From CAVUXJ01 sp963814975 (GTDB taxonomy: Bacteria; Acidobacteriota; Vicinamibacteria; Vicinamibacterales; CAVVIG01), in contig CAWFFB010000009.1 in assembly GCA_963814975.1 (NCBI GenBank), forward strand, positions 169,562-233,561: a DNA stretch of 64,000 bases. The letters run 5' to 3'. The translations under genes were made by a program, and so were the position numbers. Below, one piece after another: positions 1-9,752 of this stretch. The notes beneath the pieces are model-generated. The model was not told where the DNA came from. It did no database searches and saw nothing but the letters and a program-made list of their open reading frames with translations. The first letter of the stretch is position 1. The number at the start of each line of letters is the position of its first letter.

Positions 1-589
1 ACACACGACCATCGGAGGCGAAACTCATCGCGGTGGGTGCGGTCAGCCCCTTGAAGACGATGCCGTCCAGAAACGTAGGATTGGCAGTTACGAATGACCA
101 TCCGACGGAACTGGTCATCGCGTTACCGGCGAGGTCCACCGCTCCGCTCAGCGTGGCCGTGTATGTGCTTGTGCCCGGCAGATCGTTATCCGGGTCCAAC
201 GTGGCGGTGCGCGTGGCGCTGTCGTAACTCACGGTGGCGGGGACGATCACGTTGTTCGCGTCGCGCAGCACGAAGGCGATCGACGCGGGCTGCACCGGTT
301 CATCGAAGCTGGCCTGCACACTGATCTGCGTGGACACGTTCGTGGCGCCTACGGCAGGTGAATGATTCACGATCGAGGGCGGTTCTGCATCGCCTTGCGC
401 CAACGCCACCGAGCTGGAGTGCCCGCCTTGCACCACCATCACGAGCGCGAGCGCCGGCAGCCACACCTCTCTTGCTGGCCGTCGCCGTACGGCACTCAAC
501 CAAGCCCGCCACTCAGCCCAGCACGGACCGGCCACACACGTGTACCGATTGACTGGAGTATTATCCACAGGCGTCGCGTGATCATTCAT
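1..589 (-). CDS. Secreted Ig-like domain protein, probable sugar-dehydrogenase-type propeller (3' end outside window)
   Basis: Reading the complementary strand from an ATG at 589 gives an open frame that leaves the window at base 1. An arginine-rich stretch and a hydrophobic run (LPALALVMVV) look like a signal peptide or anchor at about residues 40-65. A bacterial Ig-like domain of the Big_5/SbsA type follows, recognisable by the pieces SPAVGATNVSTQISV, FDEPVQPASI and DLAGNAMTSSVGWSFVT. The last visible residues (FKGLTAPTAMSFASDGRV) resemble the start of a PQQ-type glucose/sorbosone dehydrogenase or NHL propeller, so the full protein is probably a secreted Ig plus propeller enzyme. The start is uncertain: no strong ribosome binding site is seen, and a TTG just before the arginine-rich stretch would give a more normal signal peptide. 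The enzyme part is inferred from very few residues. Confidence 0.6.
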   Translation of the reverse strand, partial: MNDHATPVDNTPVNRYTCVAGPCWAEWRAWLSAVRRRPAREVWLPALALVMVVQGGHSSSVALAQGDAEPPSIVNHSPAVGATNVSTQISVQASFDEPVQPASIAFVLRDANNVIVPATVSYDSATRTATLDPDNDLPGTSTYTATLSGAVDLAGNAMTSSVGWSFVTANPTFLDGIVFKGLTAPTAMSFASDGRV

Positions 590-1699
590 CTCAGTTGAAC
601 CATCCGCGGAGCACGATTCCCATACCGGAGCCACTGACCGCGTTCGAGTGGCCCGCGATACTCGCGATCCTCACGTAAAGCATTGTCGGCACAATCGTGT
701 TTCAAATCCTCATTCATACGTGGTCGTCAGCATCCATCAGCCGTTAGGCTGGCTCGAATATCTCGACGACGTGCGGTGCACGCCGCCGAGTGCCGACTCA
801 GACCGTCCTCCAGACCGCATCCACCTGCTGATGACGCACGTGGTCTCGACGTTTTTCCACGACCTCCACTGACGCGTCTGCCGTGCTCATCAGTTCAGCA
901 GACTCCAATCGGTAATTGATGTGTCGCGTGAGATGCCGCCGCAGCGAACTGGAACTCGTCCAGGGTCTACGACGGCGGATCCCGCCCCTGAGATGGTGAA
1001 CACTTCACTGGCGAGCGCTGCGCTTCTCCAGATACCGAAGCCGACGTCGGTCGCTCGACCGCCCAACCGGTGGGTACGGGCGATTGTGTGTGTGCAGGCG
1101 CTGTTCCGAGGAAAAACTCGCGCTCGAGTGACACACGGCACGTCTGGACAGTATGCATGAATGTGTCGTATTGGCCACACCAGGTGCAATCAGCAGCGCT
1201 AACGCAAGTTCTGTGCCTCAGCATTACCCGCGATCGATCCGCGACGCCACATACATGTTTCCGACCTTCGTACGGTCGAACTATTCGGGATTCTGGATGT
1301 TGCCGAACGTACAGTCGGCAAGGATGTCGGGTCACCGCACGAGCAGTATGGAATAGCGATGTCGTCGGTTGGGACTCCATTCATGAGAACTTCACCGGGC
1401 AAAGACATCTACGCTTGGCATCAGACCTCCGGAGCCAAAGGCTCACACAAAGGGTTCGCTGCTACTGTTCGGATGTTGAAACGGGTGTCGCCTTAGACTG
1501 TTGCGTATATGCCGCCGTGGAAGGTCGCCCACGCGCTGCCGCGACGGCATCGCATCCGTTCGGTCGAAGGAGCGCAATCCGAAAGGGCGCCGGACGTGGT
1601 GATTCTGAAGAACCTATCCACACGGGCATGTCGCCCGCGTTCAGAATCGGAGGGGCTTTGCTCGTTATCTGCAGATATGGTTCCCGCGCCGACGCGGCG
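590..1699. other. Intergenic stretch without a convincing gene
   Basis: Open frames on both strands here are short, rich in Arg, Ser, Cys and His, and match no family I recognise. Base composition is less GC-rich than the neighbouring coding DNA. I see no RNA gene. The stretch separates the propeller gene from the C1 module. Confidence 0.5.
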
Positions 1700-1800
1700 A
1701 CGTGGCGGCGGGTATTCGATGCGCGCGGTCGCCGACGAATTGAACCGCCGAGGCTTTACCACGCGCACCAGTCGGGTCTGGTGCTTCGAGTACTGTCGAT
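1700..1800 (+). pseudogene. Serine-recombinase domain remnant
   Basis: A short frame encodes YSMRAVADELNRRGFTT followed by RTSRVW. This is the typical helix and turn of the Recombinase domain (PF07508) of large serine recombinases, where a line such as 'AxxLNxxGxxTxxGxxW' is conserved. Nothing of the catalytic resolvase domain or of the rest of the protein is visible on either side, so this is a scrap of a degraded mobile-element gene lying beside the C1 module. Identification rests on about 25 residues. Confidence 0.45.
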
Positions 1801-2027
1801 TCTGCGCCAAGTGGCCTAGCCACGGGATATGGCCGGACCGTCGTATCCCACGATGCCGCAATTGCAACGAGAATAGTGATTGATGGGTGACGAACCGACC
1901 GCCGTGAAGCAGACATCGGCTGGTATGCCATATCGTGCCCAGGGCAGGCGTCACTAGGAGCGGCAAGAAGAAGACTTGGCCGCAGCCACGGCGAGTCGGG
2001 AGGTCGCGCCAAACACGAAGCGGCCGG

Positions 2028-3286
2028 TCACGCGATACCTCGTTCCCATACGTCGAGCTCCGCGTACACGCGCTCGGCGCGCCGGACGAGCGCAGCGTGG
2101 CACGAGGCCGTCTCGCGGCCGTCGGCGAACACCGTGCAGACTGCCCCGCCGGCCGGGATTCGTTCGCCTGGGTGTGGCACGTCGCGAACGCTGGCATCGG
2201 CGAGCCACTCGCGCGTGTCGCCCACCGCGACGTCTCGCCGCGCGAATACCACCGCCTTGCCCACGGCGGCAGCGCCGCGTCGTGCCCGCACGAGATCGAA
2301 CTCAGGCAGCACGCCATTGGCGCAGGCCGCCGCATGTGCCCCGAACACCGAGAGACCGTACGCGCGCTCCACGAGCTCCATGGACGCGCACCAGCGCGGG
2401 TTCACTTCGATGGCGTACGGAACACCGTCACGGGCGACGAAGTCGATGCCGTTGAGGCCGACCACGCCGAATTCCTCCGCCACTGCGCGGGCAAGCGCGC
2501 CCGCTCGGTCCACGAGCGCCGCATCGCCCGTGTCGCCGGCCGCCGTAAGGATGTTCCCGCAGTACCCGGTATCCCGCGGCCCCGAAAGCGCGATCGCCGA
2601 TCAGCTGACGTGACACGCCAATCGGCACCGCTCGCCCGCCGGAGGCGACAAACACCACCGATCCGGGCGTTCCATCCACCCACTCCTGCAGGTAGCAGCC
2701 ACGCGGCAGGCTCGCGGCGCCGGGCCATGCTTGTACGCGGTGCCCGCCCCCTGAAGCCAACGGCTTCACGAGCCACGCTGTATTCGGTTTCAGCCGGACC
2801 TCGCGCCGCGGCTGCATCGAGATCTGACTGGAACCTGACACCACGGACGGGTCGGGCGAGAGGTACGGAATGGGCAGGTCGAGCGTGAGACGCACCTCGG
2901 GCACGGTGCAGCCCCGGGCGCGGAGCGCCTGCGCGACCAGCATCGGATTGCGCACGCGTCGGAGCACTTCAGGCGCGTTCCCCCACAGCACCCGCCGCAC
3001 GGCGAGCGCACTGACGGCCCTGGGATGGTTCTCAAAGCTCGAGAGGTACACGACCGCGTCGTACTCGACGCTTCGGGCAGCGCGTGTGGCGGCGCGCGCG
3101 GTAAAGCGCCGCCCAAGCGATAGTGCACGCACCGATGCGATGCTGGTCGAGATCACCGAAGGCATCGATTGCCGTCACGACAAAGCCGGCTCGTGCCGCC
3201 GATTCGGCCGCCGCCCGGGTTGAGACGCCCGCGACGAGGACGCGCCTGGGAAGAATCTTTAAGAGCGCTGTGTCAGCGTCCGTCAC
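2028..3286 (-). CDS. ATP-grasp protein of the H4MPT C1 cluster (frameshifted)
   Basis: Three overlapping frames restore one ATP-grasp protein of about 420 residues. The N-terminal part has RRVLVAGVSTRAAAESAARA, a Rossmann-like pre-ATP-grasp domain. The middle frame carries the substrate and ATP domain (LVKPLASGGGHRVQ, YLQEWVDGTPGSVVFVASGG). The C-terminal frame has the metal-binding end GLNGIDFVARDG and YAIEVNPRW, with the Glu and Asn expected of the fold. Frame changes fall near 3140 and 2510. ATP-grasp proteins of unknown substrate are regular members of bacterial H4MPT/methanofuran gene clusters, where they probably add an amino acid to a cofactor. The gene lies 6 bases after the DUF1464 gene and is the last of the fae-led run. 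Substrate unknown. Confidence 0.8.
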
Positions 3287-3292
3287 ATTACC

Positions 3293-4382
3293 TTAGGCGA
3301 TCCCGAGGCGGGCGCGCGCTGGGGCCGGAGAGATCACGTAAAGATGGTCGAGCACCGTGCCCGCGCCTCCCGTATGCCCATCGCATCCACGAGCGCCGCC
3401 GATCTGCCGCCGGCAAGCCCGTCGGCAAGCAGGGCGGCTCCTTGGGCCGCCTGCTTGGCCACGGAGGCGAAGCCGCGTCAGCACGTGGACCGACCTATCC
3501 GCGAGGACGCCGGCGAACCGACGCGCGAACTCGTCCCGGACGCCGCCAACGCGCGCCAACCGTCCCGAAAGGATCACGTCGCGCGCACGCGGCACCGACA
3601 CGGCAAGCGCCGCCACGGCCTTTACTGCGCTCTCGACGTACGCCTGCCCATGCAAGGCGGCCACGCGCCGTGCTCGGGGCCGCGAGCGTTCGGCTGGCGC
3701 TTCGGGCGCGCCGGCGATAGTGGCGGCGCCGCCGCCAAACAGGAGGCGCTTGGTGACCGAGCCGGCAAGAAACGCGACTTCGCCGTCGAGCGCCCCGGCA
3801 CTGCGCACGCCGAGCGGTCCCGACGTTCCACCGGCCCCGTCCACGATCCTTCCATCCTGAACCGCAATCGCCGCCGTGAACGCGCCGCCCAACTCGAGCA
3901 GGATGAACGACACATCCCGCTCGCTGCACCCACGCCGCTCAGCCTGCTCGCGTACGGCCAGCGCGACGGCGCACACCTTGTCCGCGGTGCCCATGTCGAC
4001 GCGGTTCACCTTCCGGTGCGCCGGCACCGAAGGCGAGGTGCACGACGCCCGGGGTGAGGACGACCGGCGTGGAGGAGCGCGCGAGCACCCGCATCAGCGA
4101 CCGGAATCCTGCGATGCCTCCGGACTCGCCCTCGGCGGAGAGGTACGCCAGCCGAAGGTCGGCCTCTGTGAGATCGCGTGCCGCAGTGAGCGGGAGGCCA
4201 TAGCCGGAAGGTCCGGCGACGAGGTCGAGCGGCGCGGCGGCGTCGAGCAACCCGACGAGCACCGAAGGGTGGGCAAGCGCCTCAACGTCGGGAGCGATAG
4301 ATCGAGAAAGACGCTGCCCGTCGTCGAGCCCGCACACATCGACACTCACAGTGCCCGGGTCGATCCCAATCACGCGTGGCAT
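3293..4382 (-). CDS. DUF1464 family protein, ASKHA-type kinase fold (frameshifted)
   Basis: The start MPRVIGIDPGTVSVDVCGLD is the phosphate-1 motif of the actin/sugar-kinase (ASKHA) fold and matches DUF1464 (PF07318), a family of archaea and of bacteria with the H4MPT pathway. The first frame runs to about 4010. The second continues with RVDMGTADKVCAVALAVREQ, FILLELGGAFTAAIAVQDG and GGTSGPLGVRSAGALDGEVA. A third short piece near 3480-3350 restores VAKQAAQGAALLADGLAGG and HLYVISP. At least two single-base shifts are needed. The stop of mtdB (4370) overlaps its start. Biochemical role unknown; the constant association with C1 clusters suggests cofactor synthesis. Confidence 0.8.
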
Positions 4383-5273
4383 CGGTTCGCCTCAGATGGA
4401 GCCGGTAGAGCCTCGCGGGCAACGTCGGCGATTGTCTCAGCGTCGAGCACGAGATCGTTTCGCTCGAACAGGCGGGCGATGCAGGCCTTGTGGATTTTCA
4501 TCTTCAGCTTGCCCACGCCCAGGGCGCCGAACACCACGACTCCCTCGCGCTCCACGCCATCGTCGTTCACCTCGATCCCTTCGACCCGAGCGGCGGGACG
4601 GCATTGACGTCGGCGACGGCGCGAAGACCGGCGCGGCCGGCCCAGGCATCACGCGGAACGAGACAGATGCCGGCGCCGCCCGCGTTGAGAAGCAGCTCGG
4701 CGCCCTCGATCACGGCGGCTGCCTGCGAGCTGTCGGACATCTTGACCGCGCGTACCGAATCGCCGAACCGCTTCCGGAGTCCCTCAATAGCCTCTGTACG
4801 TTTGCTCAGGTCTGCGGGACGTGAGGACGACGTCGGCGCCGGCCTTGGCGAGGAGGCCTGCGGCGCGAACACCCACGGGGCCTGTACCTGCGGTGACCAC
4901 AACGCGACGGCCCCGGACATCGCTCACAGGGCCGGCAGCCTGCAGCAGTTTCGCGACTGCGGCGACGGCGGTGGTGTTCGATCCGTTCGAGTCGAGCATG
5001 ACCGAGACACGCATCGGTCCGAAGAACGCTTTGCGGACAGCGGCCAGGAGCCGCTCTCCTGCGGCCATGTCGGTCCCGCCAATGAAAATGGCGGTGCTGT
5101 GGAGATCCTTTGGTCCGCGCGTAAAGATCGCGCCGTGGACGAGGTCGCGGACTGCGTCCTCCTCAACGCCGCCATAGCTCATGACCTCGTCGGCGCCCGC
5201 GTCGAGCGCCGACCACGCGGTCGAAGACGCTCGGGTGCGGCGAGCTGTCGAGTTGCAGGAGCAGTTTGCGCAC
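4370..5273 (-). CDS. mtdB: Methylene-tetrahydromethanopterin dehydrogenase (frameshifted)
   Basis: MtdB oxidises methylene-H4MPT to methenyl-H4MPT with NAD(P)+ in the cytoplasm, directly after Fae. Restored from a GTG at 5273 the protein begins with RKLLLQLDSSPHPSVFDRVV, then ALDAGADEVMSYGGV, VHGAIFTRGPKDLHSTAIFI and GGTDMAAGERLLAA, which are diagnostic of the family. The dinucleotide-binding loop is RRVVVTAGTGPVGVRAAGLL. C-terminal pieces SSQAAAVIEGAELLLNAGG and FGALGVGKLKMKIHKACIA complete the fold. Three single-base shifts are needed, near 5215, 4830 and 4580. It is immediately downstream of fae on the same strand. Alternative start: an ATG at 5308, which lies in a wrong frame for the conserved N-terminus. 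Confidence 0.9.
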
Positions 5274-5304
5274 GGGCGGATGTGCGCGGGATGGGCATCG
5301 AGGC

Positions 5305-5866
5305 TCACCCCGTCAAAACCTGATGATCGTCAGACTCGAGACCTGTTCGGTCTTCGCTTCGGCGTCGCTCGGCGAATGGGTGCTTGGCCGTCTTCGCAGC
5401 CGCGATCACATCGTTCACGCTCGGCTTGTTGGCGAGTGCCCGCTGGATCGACTCCTTCGTCGCCTGATAGTTGTAGTCGTAGATCTTCTGGTCGTCCTTT
5501 GCGTCCCAGTGGATGAAGACGCCGACCAGAACGCAGTAGTCGTCCGCCTTGCTCGCGCGGGATGACGCCGCTCTCGACCGAGTCGACCACGGCGCGCGCG
5601 ACCGCCGCCTGTGCCGGTCCGAACATCTGCACCGCCTGCTCCGCGCCCTTGATCGTCACCTTGTTGAAGAGGATGGTGTCGGGCTTCGCCGGCAGGTTCG
5701 GTGCCACGACCGCGAGCAGGGTGCTGAAGCCGTCCTTCTGGTTCGAGAGCGCGTGGGTGAAGGCCGCGCCGGCCGGGCCCGACTTCGATCCGATGATCAG
5801 GTCGATGTGCGCCACCTCGTTGCCGTCGCCGACCAGCGACTCGCCGACGAAGAAATCCGTGGCCAT
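5305..5866 (-). CDS. fae: Formaldehyde-activating enzyme (frameshifted)
   Basis: Fae condenses formaldehyde with H4MPT to methylene-H4MPT. The N-terminus has NEVAHIDLIIGSKSGPAG with the catalytic His at residue 20, then FTHALSNQKDGFSTLLAV, PDTILFNKVTIKGAEQAVQM and FGPAQAAVARAVVDSVESG. After IPREQ one extra A shifts the frame. Removing it restores ADDYCVLVGVFIHW and QKIYDYNYQATKESIQRALA, ending near KHPF. Length about 170-185 residues fits the family. An AAGGGAG ribosome site precedes the ATG at 5866. The frameshift is probably an assembly indel because all downstream residues are conserved. It heads the fae-mtdB-DUF1464-ATP-grasp run. Confidence 0.93.
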
Positions 5867-6183
5867 TTGGAAAGAACTCCCTTCTGGAAAAGCGAGCAGT
5901 CTTGACGAGATCCTGACGAAATGCTTAAAGCGATTTCAGCGATCTGGGAGGGCGTCCTCGCGCGCGGCGGGATGATATCCTCGCGCCCTTATGAATGCAA
6001 GCGCGGATTCAGCGCATGTCACTTCAAGAGCTGAGCACCTCGGGTTGGAACCGGACTCATTCGATGCTTGGTCATCAACACGACGACTCCGGCTGATGCG
6101 TCCATCGAGACGGACGTGCGCGCCGGATTTCGCCAGTCGGTGAGCCCCGGAACCGACCCGTCGAAGTCAGCCGATGTCGTCGC
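5867..6183. other. Intergenic region between xoxF and fae
   Basis: About 320 bases separate the stop of xoxF from the start of fae. I see no open frame with family resemblance and no clear hairpin with a T-run. It probably carries the fae promoter, but no strong -35/-10 pair can be pointed to. Confidence 0.4.
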
Positions 6184-8003
6184 TTACGGAAGAGCGAAAA
6201 CGAGCAGAGTTCCTCCGAGGTTGGTGTAGTCGTTCAGCGAACTGGTCAGACCCACGGCTCCGAGCCCTTCCGACCCTTTCGTCAGCCCTTCCGCGAGACC
6301 TATGGCGGCCCATCCTCCCACGCCGCTCAGCACAGCGACATACTGCTTGCCGTTGAGCATGTAGGTCATGGGGTTGCTGATGATTCCCGACGGCGCGTGG
6401 AACTGGTAGAGAAGCTTTCCACTCTCCTGATCGACAGCCTTGAACCAGCCGTCCAGCGTCCCGTAGAAAATCACGTTCCCTTCGGTGGTCAGCGGCCCAC
6501 TGTAGGCCTGCCATGGCTCATTGAGAGCCCACTTCGTCTGCCCTGTCACCGAGTCAAACGCGATGACCCTTCCACGAACGTCACGTTCCGCAGGGTACAT
6601 GTTCACGATGGCTCCGACGTAGGGGAAGCCGCTCTTGTACCTCACAGTGAAGGCCTGGTAGTCCATGCAGATGTGGTTGGTTGCCGCATAAAACAGCTTG
6701 GTGCGCGGATCGTAGGAAACGGGCTGCATGTTCTTCGCGCCCATCGCTGCCGGGCAAATCCCTTTGACGTTGACGTCGGCCCTGGTCATCTTGGTCGGGT
6801 CGACCACGGGTCGCCCTGTTTTCATGTCGATTTCCGATGCCCAGTTCACGGTGGGATCGAACTTGCTCGCTTTGAGAAGCTTCCCGTTCCGACGGTCCAG
6901 AAGGTAGGTGAAACCGTTGCGATCGAAGTGCGTGAGGGTCGGGACGGTCGCGCCGCCGACTTGACTGTCGGTGAGCACCATCTCGTTGATGCCGTCGTAG
7001 TCCCACGCGTCGTGAGGCGTCATCTGATACGCCCACGCGGCGACTCCGGTATCCGGATTCCGGGCGAAGATGGTCATCGCCCACTTGTTGTCACCGGGCC
7101 GCTGATCGGGGTTCCACGTCCCAGGGTTGCCCGACCCGTAATAGAGCAGGTTGAGCTGGGGATCGTATGTCTGCCATCCCCACGTGGTGCCTCCGCCGAG
7201 TTTCCACTCATCATTCATCCAGCTCTTCAGGCTGGAATTTGGTCCCGCGGGTTGCTGGGTCGCCCCGTCGACAGTCTTCGCAGGATCGAACAGGATGTCC
7301 TGGTCCGTCCCGACGCTGTATGCACGCCAGACCTGTTTGCCGGTATTGACATCGTACGACGTGAGGTAGCCACGAACGCCGTACTCTCCCCCGGAGATGC
7401 CGACGGTGACCTTGTCTTTGATGACCAGTGGAGCTGAGGTCATCGTCTGGCCCAGCTTCGGATCACCATTCTGAACACTCCAGAGAACCTTCCCGGTCTT
7501 CGCGTCGAGGGCGTAGAGGTGCGCATCCAGGGTCGTGGCGAAGACTTTCCCGTCCGCATACGCGACGCCGCGGTTCACCACGTCGCAACAGGCGACCGAG
7601 GGCGCGAGCTTGTCCTGATCGGGCGCGAACTTCCAGGCGATGCGCCAGAAGCTATTGAGATCGATGGCATAGACGTAGTTGGGGTAGGAACTCACCAAAT
7701 ACATCATGTTGCCGATGACGAGCGGTTGGCCCTCCTGGCCTCGAAGGGTGCCGAGTGACATCGTCCAGGCCACCTGCAGTCTTGCGACGTTTTGTGCGTT
7801 GATCTGGTTGAGCTTGCTGTGGCGGGTTCCTTGATAGTTGCCCAGCGGCATCACCCATTGGTTAGGGTCCTGGGACATCGTCTCGAGTGAACCGGCGGCC
7901 TGCTGACCGACGACGTGCGGGGAAACGAGCGGGGAAACAGCGGGGAAACGAGCGCGACCGGCGCACTGAGGGCAATCACCCAGAGCCAAAGGCGTCTCAT
8001 CAT
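6184..8003 (-). CDS. xoxF: PQQ methanol dehydrogenase, lanthanide-dependent XoxF type
   Basis: Periplasmic quinoprotein oxidising methanol to formaldehyde, passing electrons to the cytochrome encoded upstream. The eight-bladed PQQ propeller is complete. Visible active-site features are the vicinal disulfide in SVACCDVVNRG (about residues 139-140), the metal-ligand Glu in SGGEYGVRGYL, the Asn in YYGSGNPGTWN and the catalytic Asp in DAWDYDGINE. The second Asp of that motif (D-Y-D) is the extra lanthanide ligand that marks XoxF; calcium-dependent MxaF has Ala there. The start ATG (8003 or 8000) follows GGGAGGG and gives a signal peptide MMRRLWLWVIALSAPVALVS. A one-base shift inside a triplicated TTTCCCCGC stretch then joins it to the mature protein (LETMSQDPNQWVMPLGNY). 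Mature part intact. Confidence 0.95.
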
Positions 8004-8038
8004 CAGACCCTCCCTCGCTGCGGTTGTTCCGAAAGGCG

Positions 8039-8803
8039 CTATTCGTTCTCAGACGGCGGTCGGCCCACGGGCACCAGACCAAGGCTCCGGCCCTTCACAT
8101 ATCTGTAGATGCTGGTCATCTCTTCTTCGCTCAAGAACCCAGCCCAGCTCGGCATCCCCTTGTCATCTCTGCCTGTCATGGTCACGGCCAGAAACGGCCG
8201 CGTGGTCATGCCGATTTCCAGGGAGTGTCGAAGATTGGGCCCGAGTTCGCTTTGGGTGGCGTCCGTCCCGTGGCAGCGGAAGCAGTAAGAGTTGAACAGG
8301 GCATAACCGCGGAAAACATCTTTCGTGACCTTGCTGTCGCTGCCCTCGACAAAGAGCGGAAAGTCCAGGGTGATCTTCTTGCCGCCTTGAAGTGTGTAGG
8401 CGTAGGTCTTGACGTTGTTGGCTCGAGTCGGCACGTCCTTCAGCGACAGAATCCACTGCACGATGTCCCGGAGCTGAGCGTCCGTCAAATCTGGATGCGG
8501 CGGCATGCGCATTGTGCCCCAGCGACCGGAGCCGCCCTCCCGGATGCGCTGAGCGAGCAGGCTCGCGACATCAGCCTGGCCGGCATACTTCTTCGCGATC
8601 GCGTTGTATGCGGGTCCAACGATCGTGTGGTCAGCGGCGTGACAGGAGAAGCAGTCGCTTCCCTTGGTGAGCTGTTCGCCAGTCGGTGGCTTGTTAGCTT
8701 GCGGTCGCGCGTGTGCCCGGGGCGTCGCCTGGATCAATTGGGCGCCGAACATCGTGACGATGGATAGAGCAACGGTGCGTGAGAGGCTCGCGCTTCTGTT
8801 CAA
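8039..8803 (-). CDS. xoxG: Di-haem cytochrome c, partner of XoxF
   Basis: A 254-residue exported cytochrome c with a Sec signal peptide (about residues 1-32) and two haem sites, CFSCH at 51-55 and CFRCH at 174-178. The first domain has the class I pattern VGPAYNAIAKKYAGQ and the axial Met region MRMPPHPDLTDAQLRDIV. The second has GPNLRHSLE and GMPSWAGFLSEEEM, typical of cytochrome c acceptors of quinoprotein dehydrogenases. It lies between xoxJ and xoxF on one strand with short gaps (35 bases to the xoxF start), so it is the probable electron acceptor of XoxF. Canonical XoxG is mono-haem, so the di-haem form is a variant. The gene symbol is assigned by context. Confidence 0.85.
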   Translation of the reverse strand: MNRSASLSRTVALSIVTMFGAQLIQATPRAHARPQANKPPTGEQLTKGSDCFSCHAADHTIVGPAYNAIAKKYAGQADVASLLAQRIREGGSGRWGTMRMPPHPDLTDAQLRDIVQWILSLKDVPTRANNVKTYAYTLQGGKKITLDFPLFVEGSDSKVTKDVFRGYALFNSYCFRCHGTDATQSELGPNLRHSLEIGMTTRPFLAVTMTGRDDKGMPSWAGFLSEEEMTSIYRYVKGRSLGLVPVGRPPSENE

Positions 8804-8871
8804 GGTTCCATCTGCGTGTCACTGTTGTCACTTCGCCGCCAGCGAGCTCGAATCTGCAGGATCCTCTTGGG

Positions 8872-9672
8872 CTACGGTGTGTACAACTTGACGCCATCCT
8901 GCGTCAAGATCGCGGTGAGCTCCGACTGGCGCTCGAGGATCACTTGATCGAGTCGCTGCTTCAGAGCCTCGTCGCCATGTCGGACACCCATTGACATCGG
9001 GAAAACATACTGTTCTGGAGCGCCCAGGGTCCGGCTATTGGGCACCCCAACGAGCTCAAGATCGGGATAGCGGCGCAGAAAGCGGCCGATCGCCGGCTCC
9101 CACGTAATGAGCACGTCGATTTGCCCCTTGTCCAGAGCGTCGAGCATCGTTGCGGGGGACTCTCCCTCGTTGTTCCCCACTGCGAAGACGGTGGCGCGGC
9201 TCAGCAAGCCACGTATCTTCACACCGTCTTCAACCGGGGTTTCGCCTTCCAGTCCGATCTTGATCCGCTGAAGCACCGGGGAATCCATGCTCCTGATGTC
9301 GTATTTCCTGCCTTTTTTGAAAACGAACACATATGACGAGACGTAGTAGGGTCGCGTGGTCAGCTCTTCGCGGTTTCCATAGGGAATACCCACGACGACA
9401 TCGCATTTCTTCGCGTCGAGGGTGCGCGACAGGAACTCCGGGAAGCCTCCCTGGCCGCGGGTGCTGGCCCAGACATACTCCAGCTTCTGATTGAGAGCCT
9501 TCGCGACCGCTTGAGCGATCTTGTTCTCGAATCCTTCGCCGGCTCGATTCGAAAAAGGAAGGTAATCGGGATCGGCGCAAACGCGGAACGATGCGCTCTG
9601 GGCAGAGAGAACCGACGACCCCAGCACCGCGACGGCCAGGGTAGACACGACACACATTGCTTTGAGCGTCAT
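8872..9672 (-). CDS. xoxJ: Quinoprotein-associated periplasmic binding protein XoxJ/MxaJ
   Basis: A 266-residue protein with signal peptide (VVSTLAVAVLGSSVLSAQS) and the solute-binding protein family 3 fold: FRVCADPDYLPFSN at the start of the mature chain, then GFENKIAQAVAKALNQKLEY, KKCDVVVGIPYGNREELTTR and DALDKGQIDVLITWEPAIG. This matches the quinoprotein-dehydrogenase-associated binding protein family (MxaJ/XoxJ), a periplasmic factor thought to help mature or activate methanol dehydrogenase. It is the first of the xoxJ-xoxG-xoxF run. Reading frame intact. Confidence 0.9.
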   Translation of the reverse strand: MTLKAMCVVSTLAVAVLGSSVLSAQSASFRVCADPDYLPFSNRAGEGFENKIAQAVAKALNQKLEYVWASTRGQGGFPEFLSRTLDAKKCDVVVGIPYGNREELTTRPYYVSSYVFVFKKGRKYDIRSMDSPVLQRIKIGLEGETPVEDGVKIRGLLSRATVFAVGNNEGESPATMLDALDKGQIDVLITWEPAIGRFLRRYPDLELVGVPNSRTLGAPEQYVFPMSMGVRHGDEALKQRLDQVILERQSELTAILTQDGVKLYTP

Positions 9673-9752
9673 GACTCTTGTCTTACCGACCTACGCAGCC
9701 GGAAGCTACCACACCTGGACTTCTGACTCAACATCGGGCCGTCGGCACTGGC

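Noticed and set aside
1070..1819. A 249-codon plus-strand frame in the gene-poor stretch
   Set aside because: Cys/Arg/Ser-rich translation without recognisable domains. The only supported item here is the recombinase scrap, which is in another frame.
6184..8003. Calcium-dependent MxaF methanol dehydrogenase
   Set aside because: The motif is D-Y-D-G with the extra Asp typical of XoxF, and no mxaI small-subunit gene is nearby.
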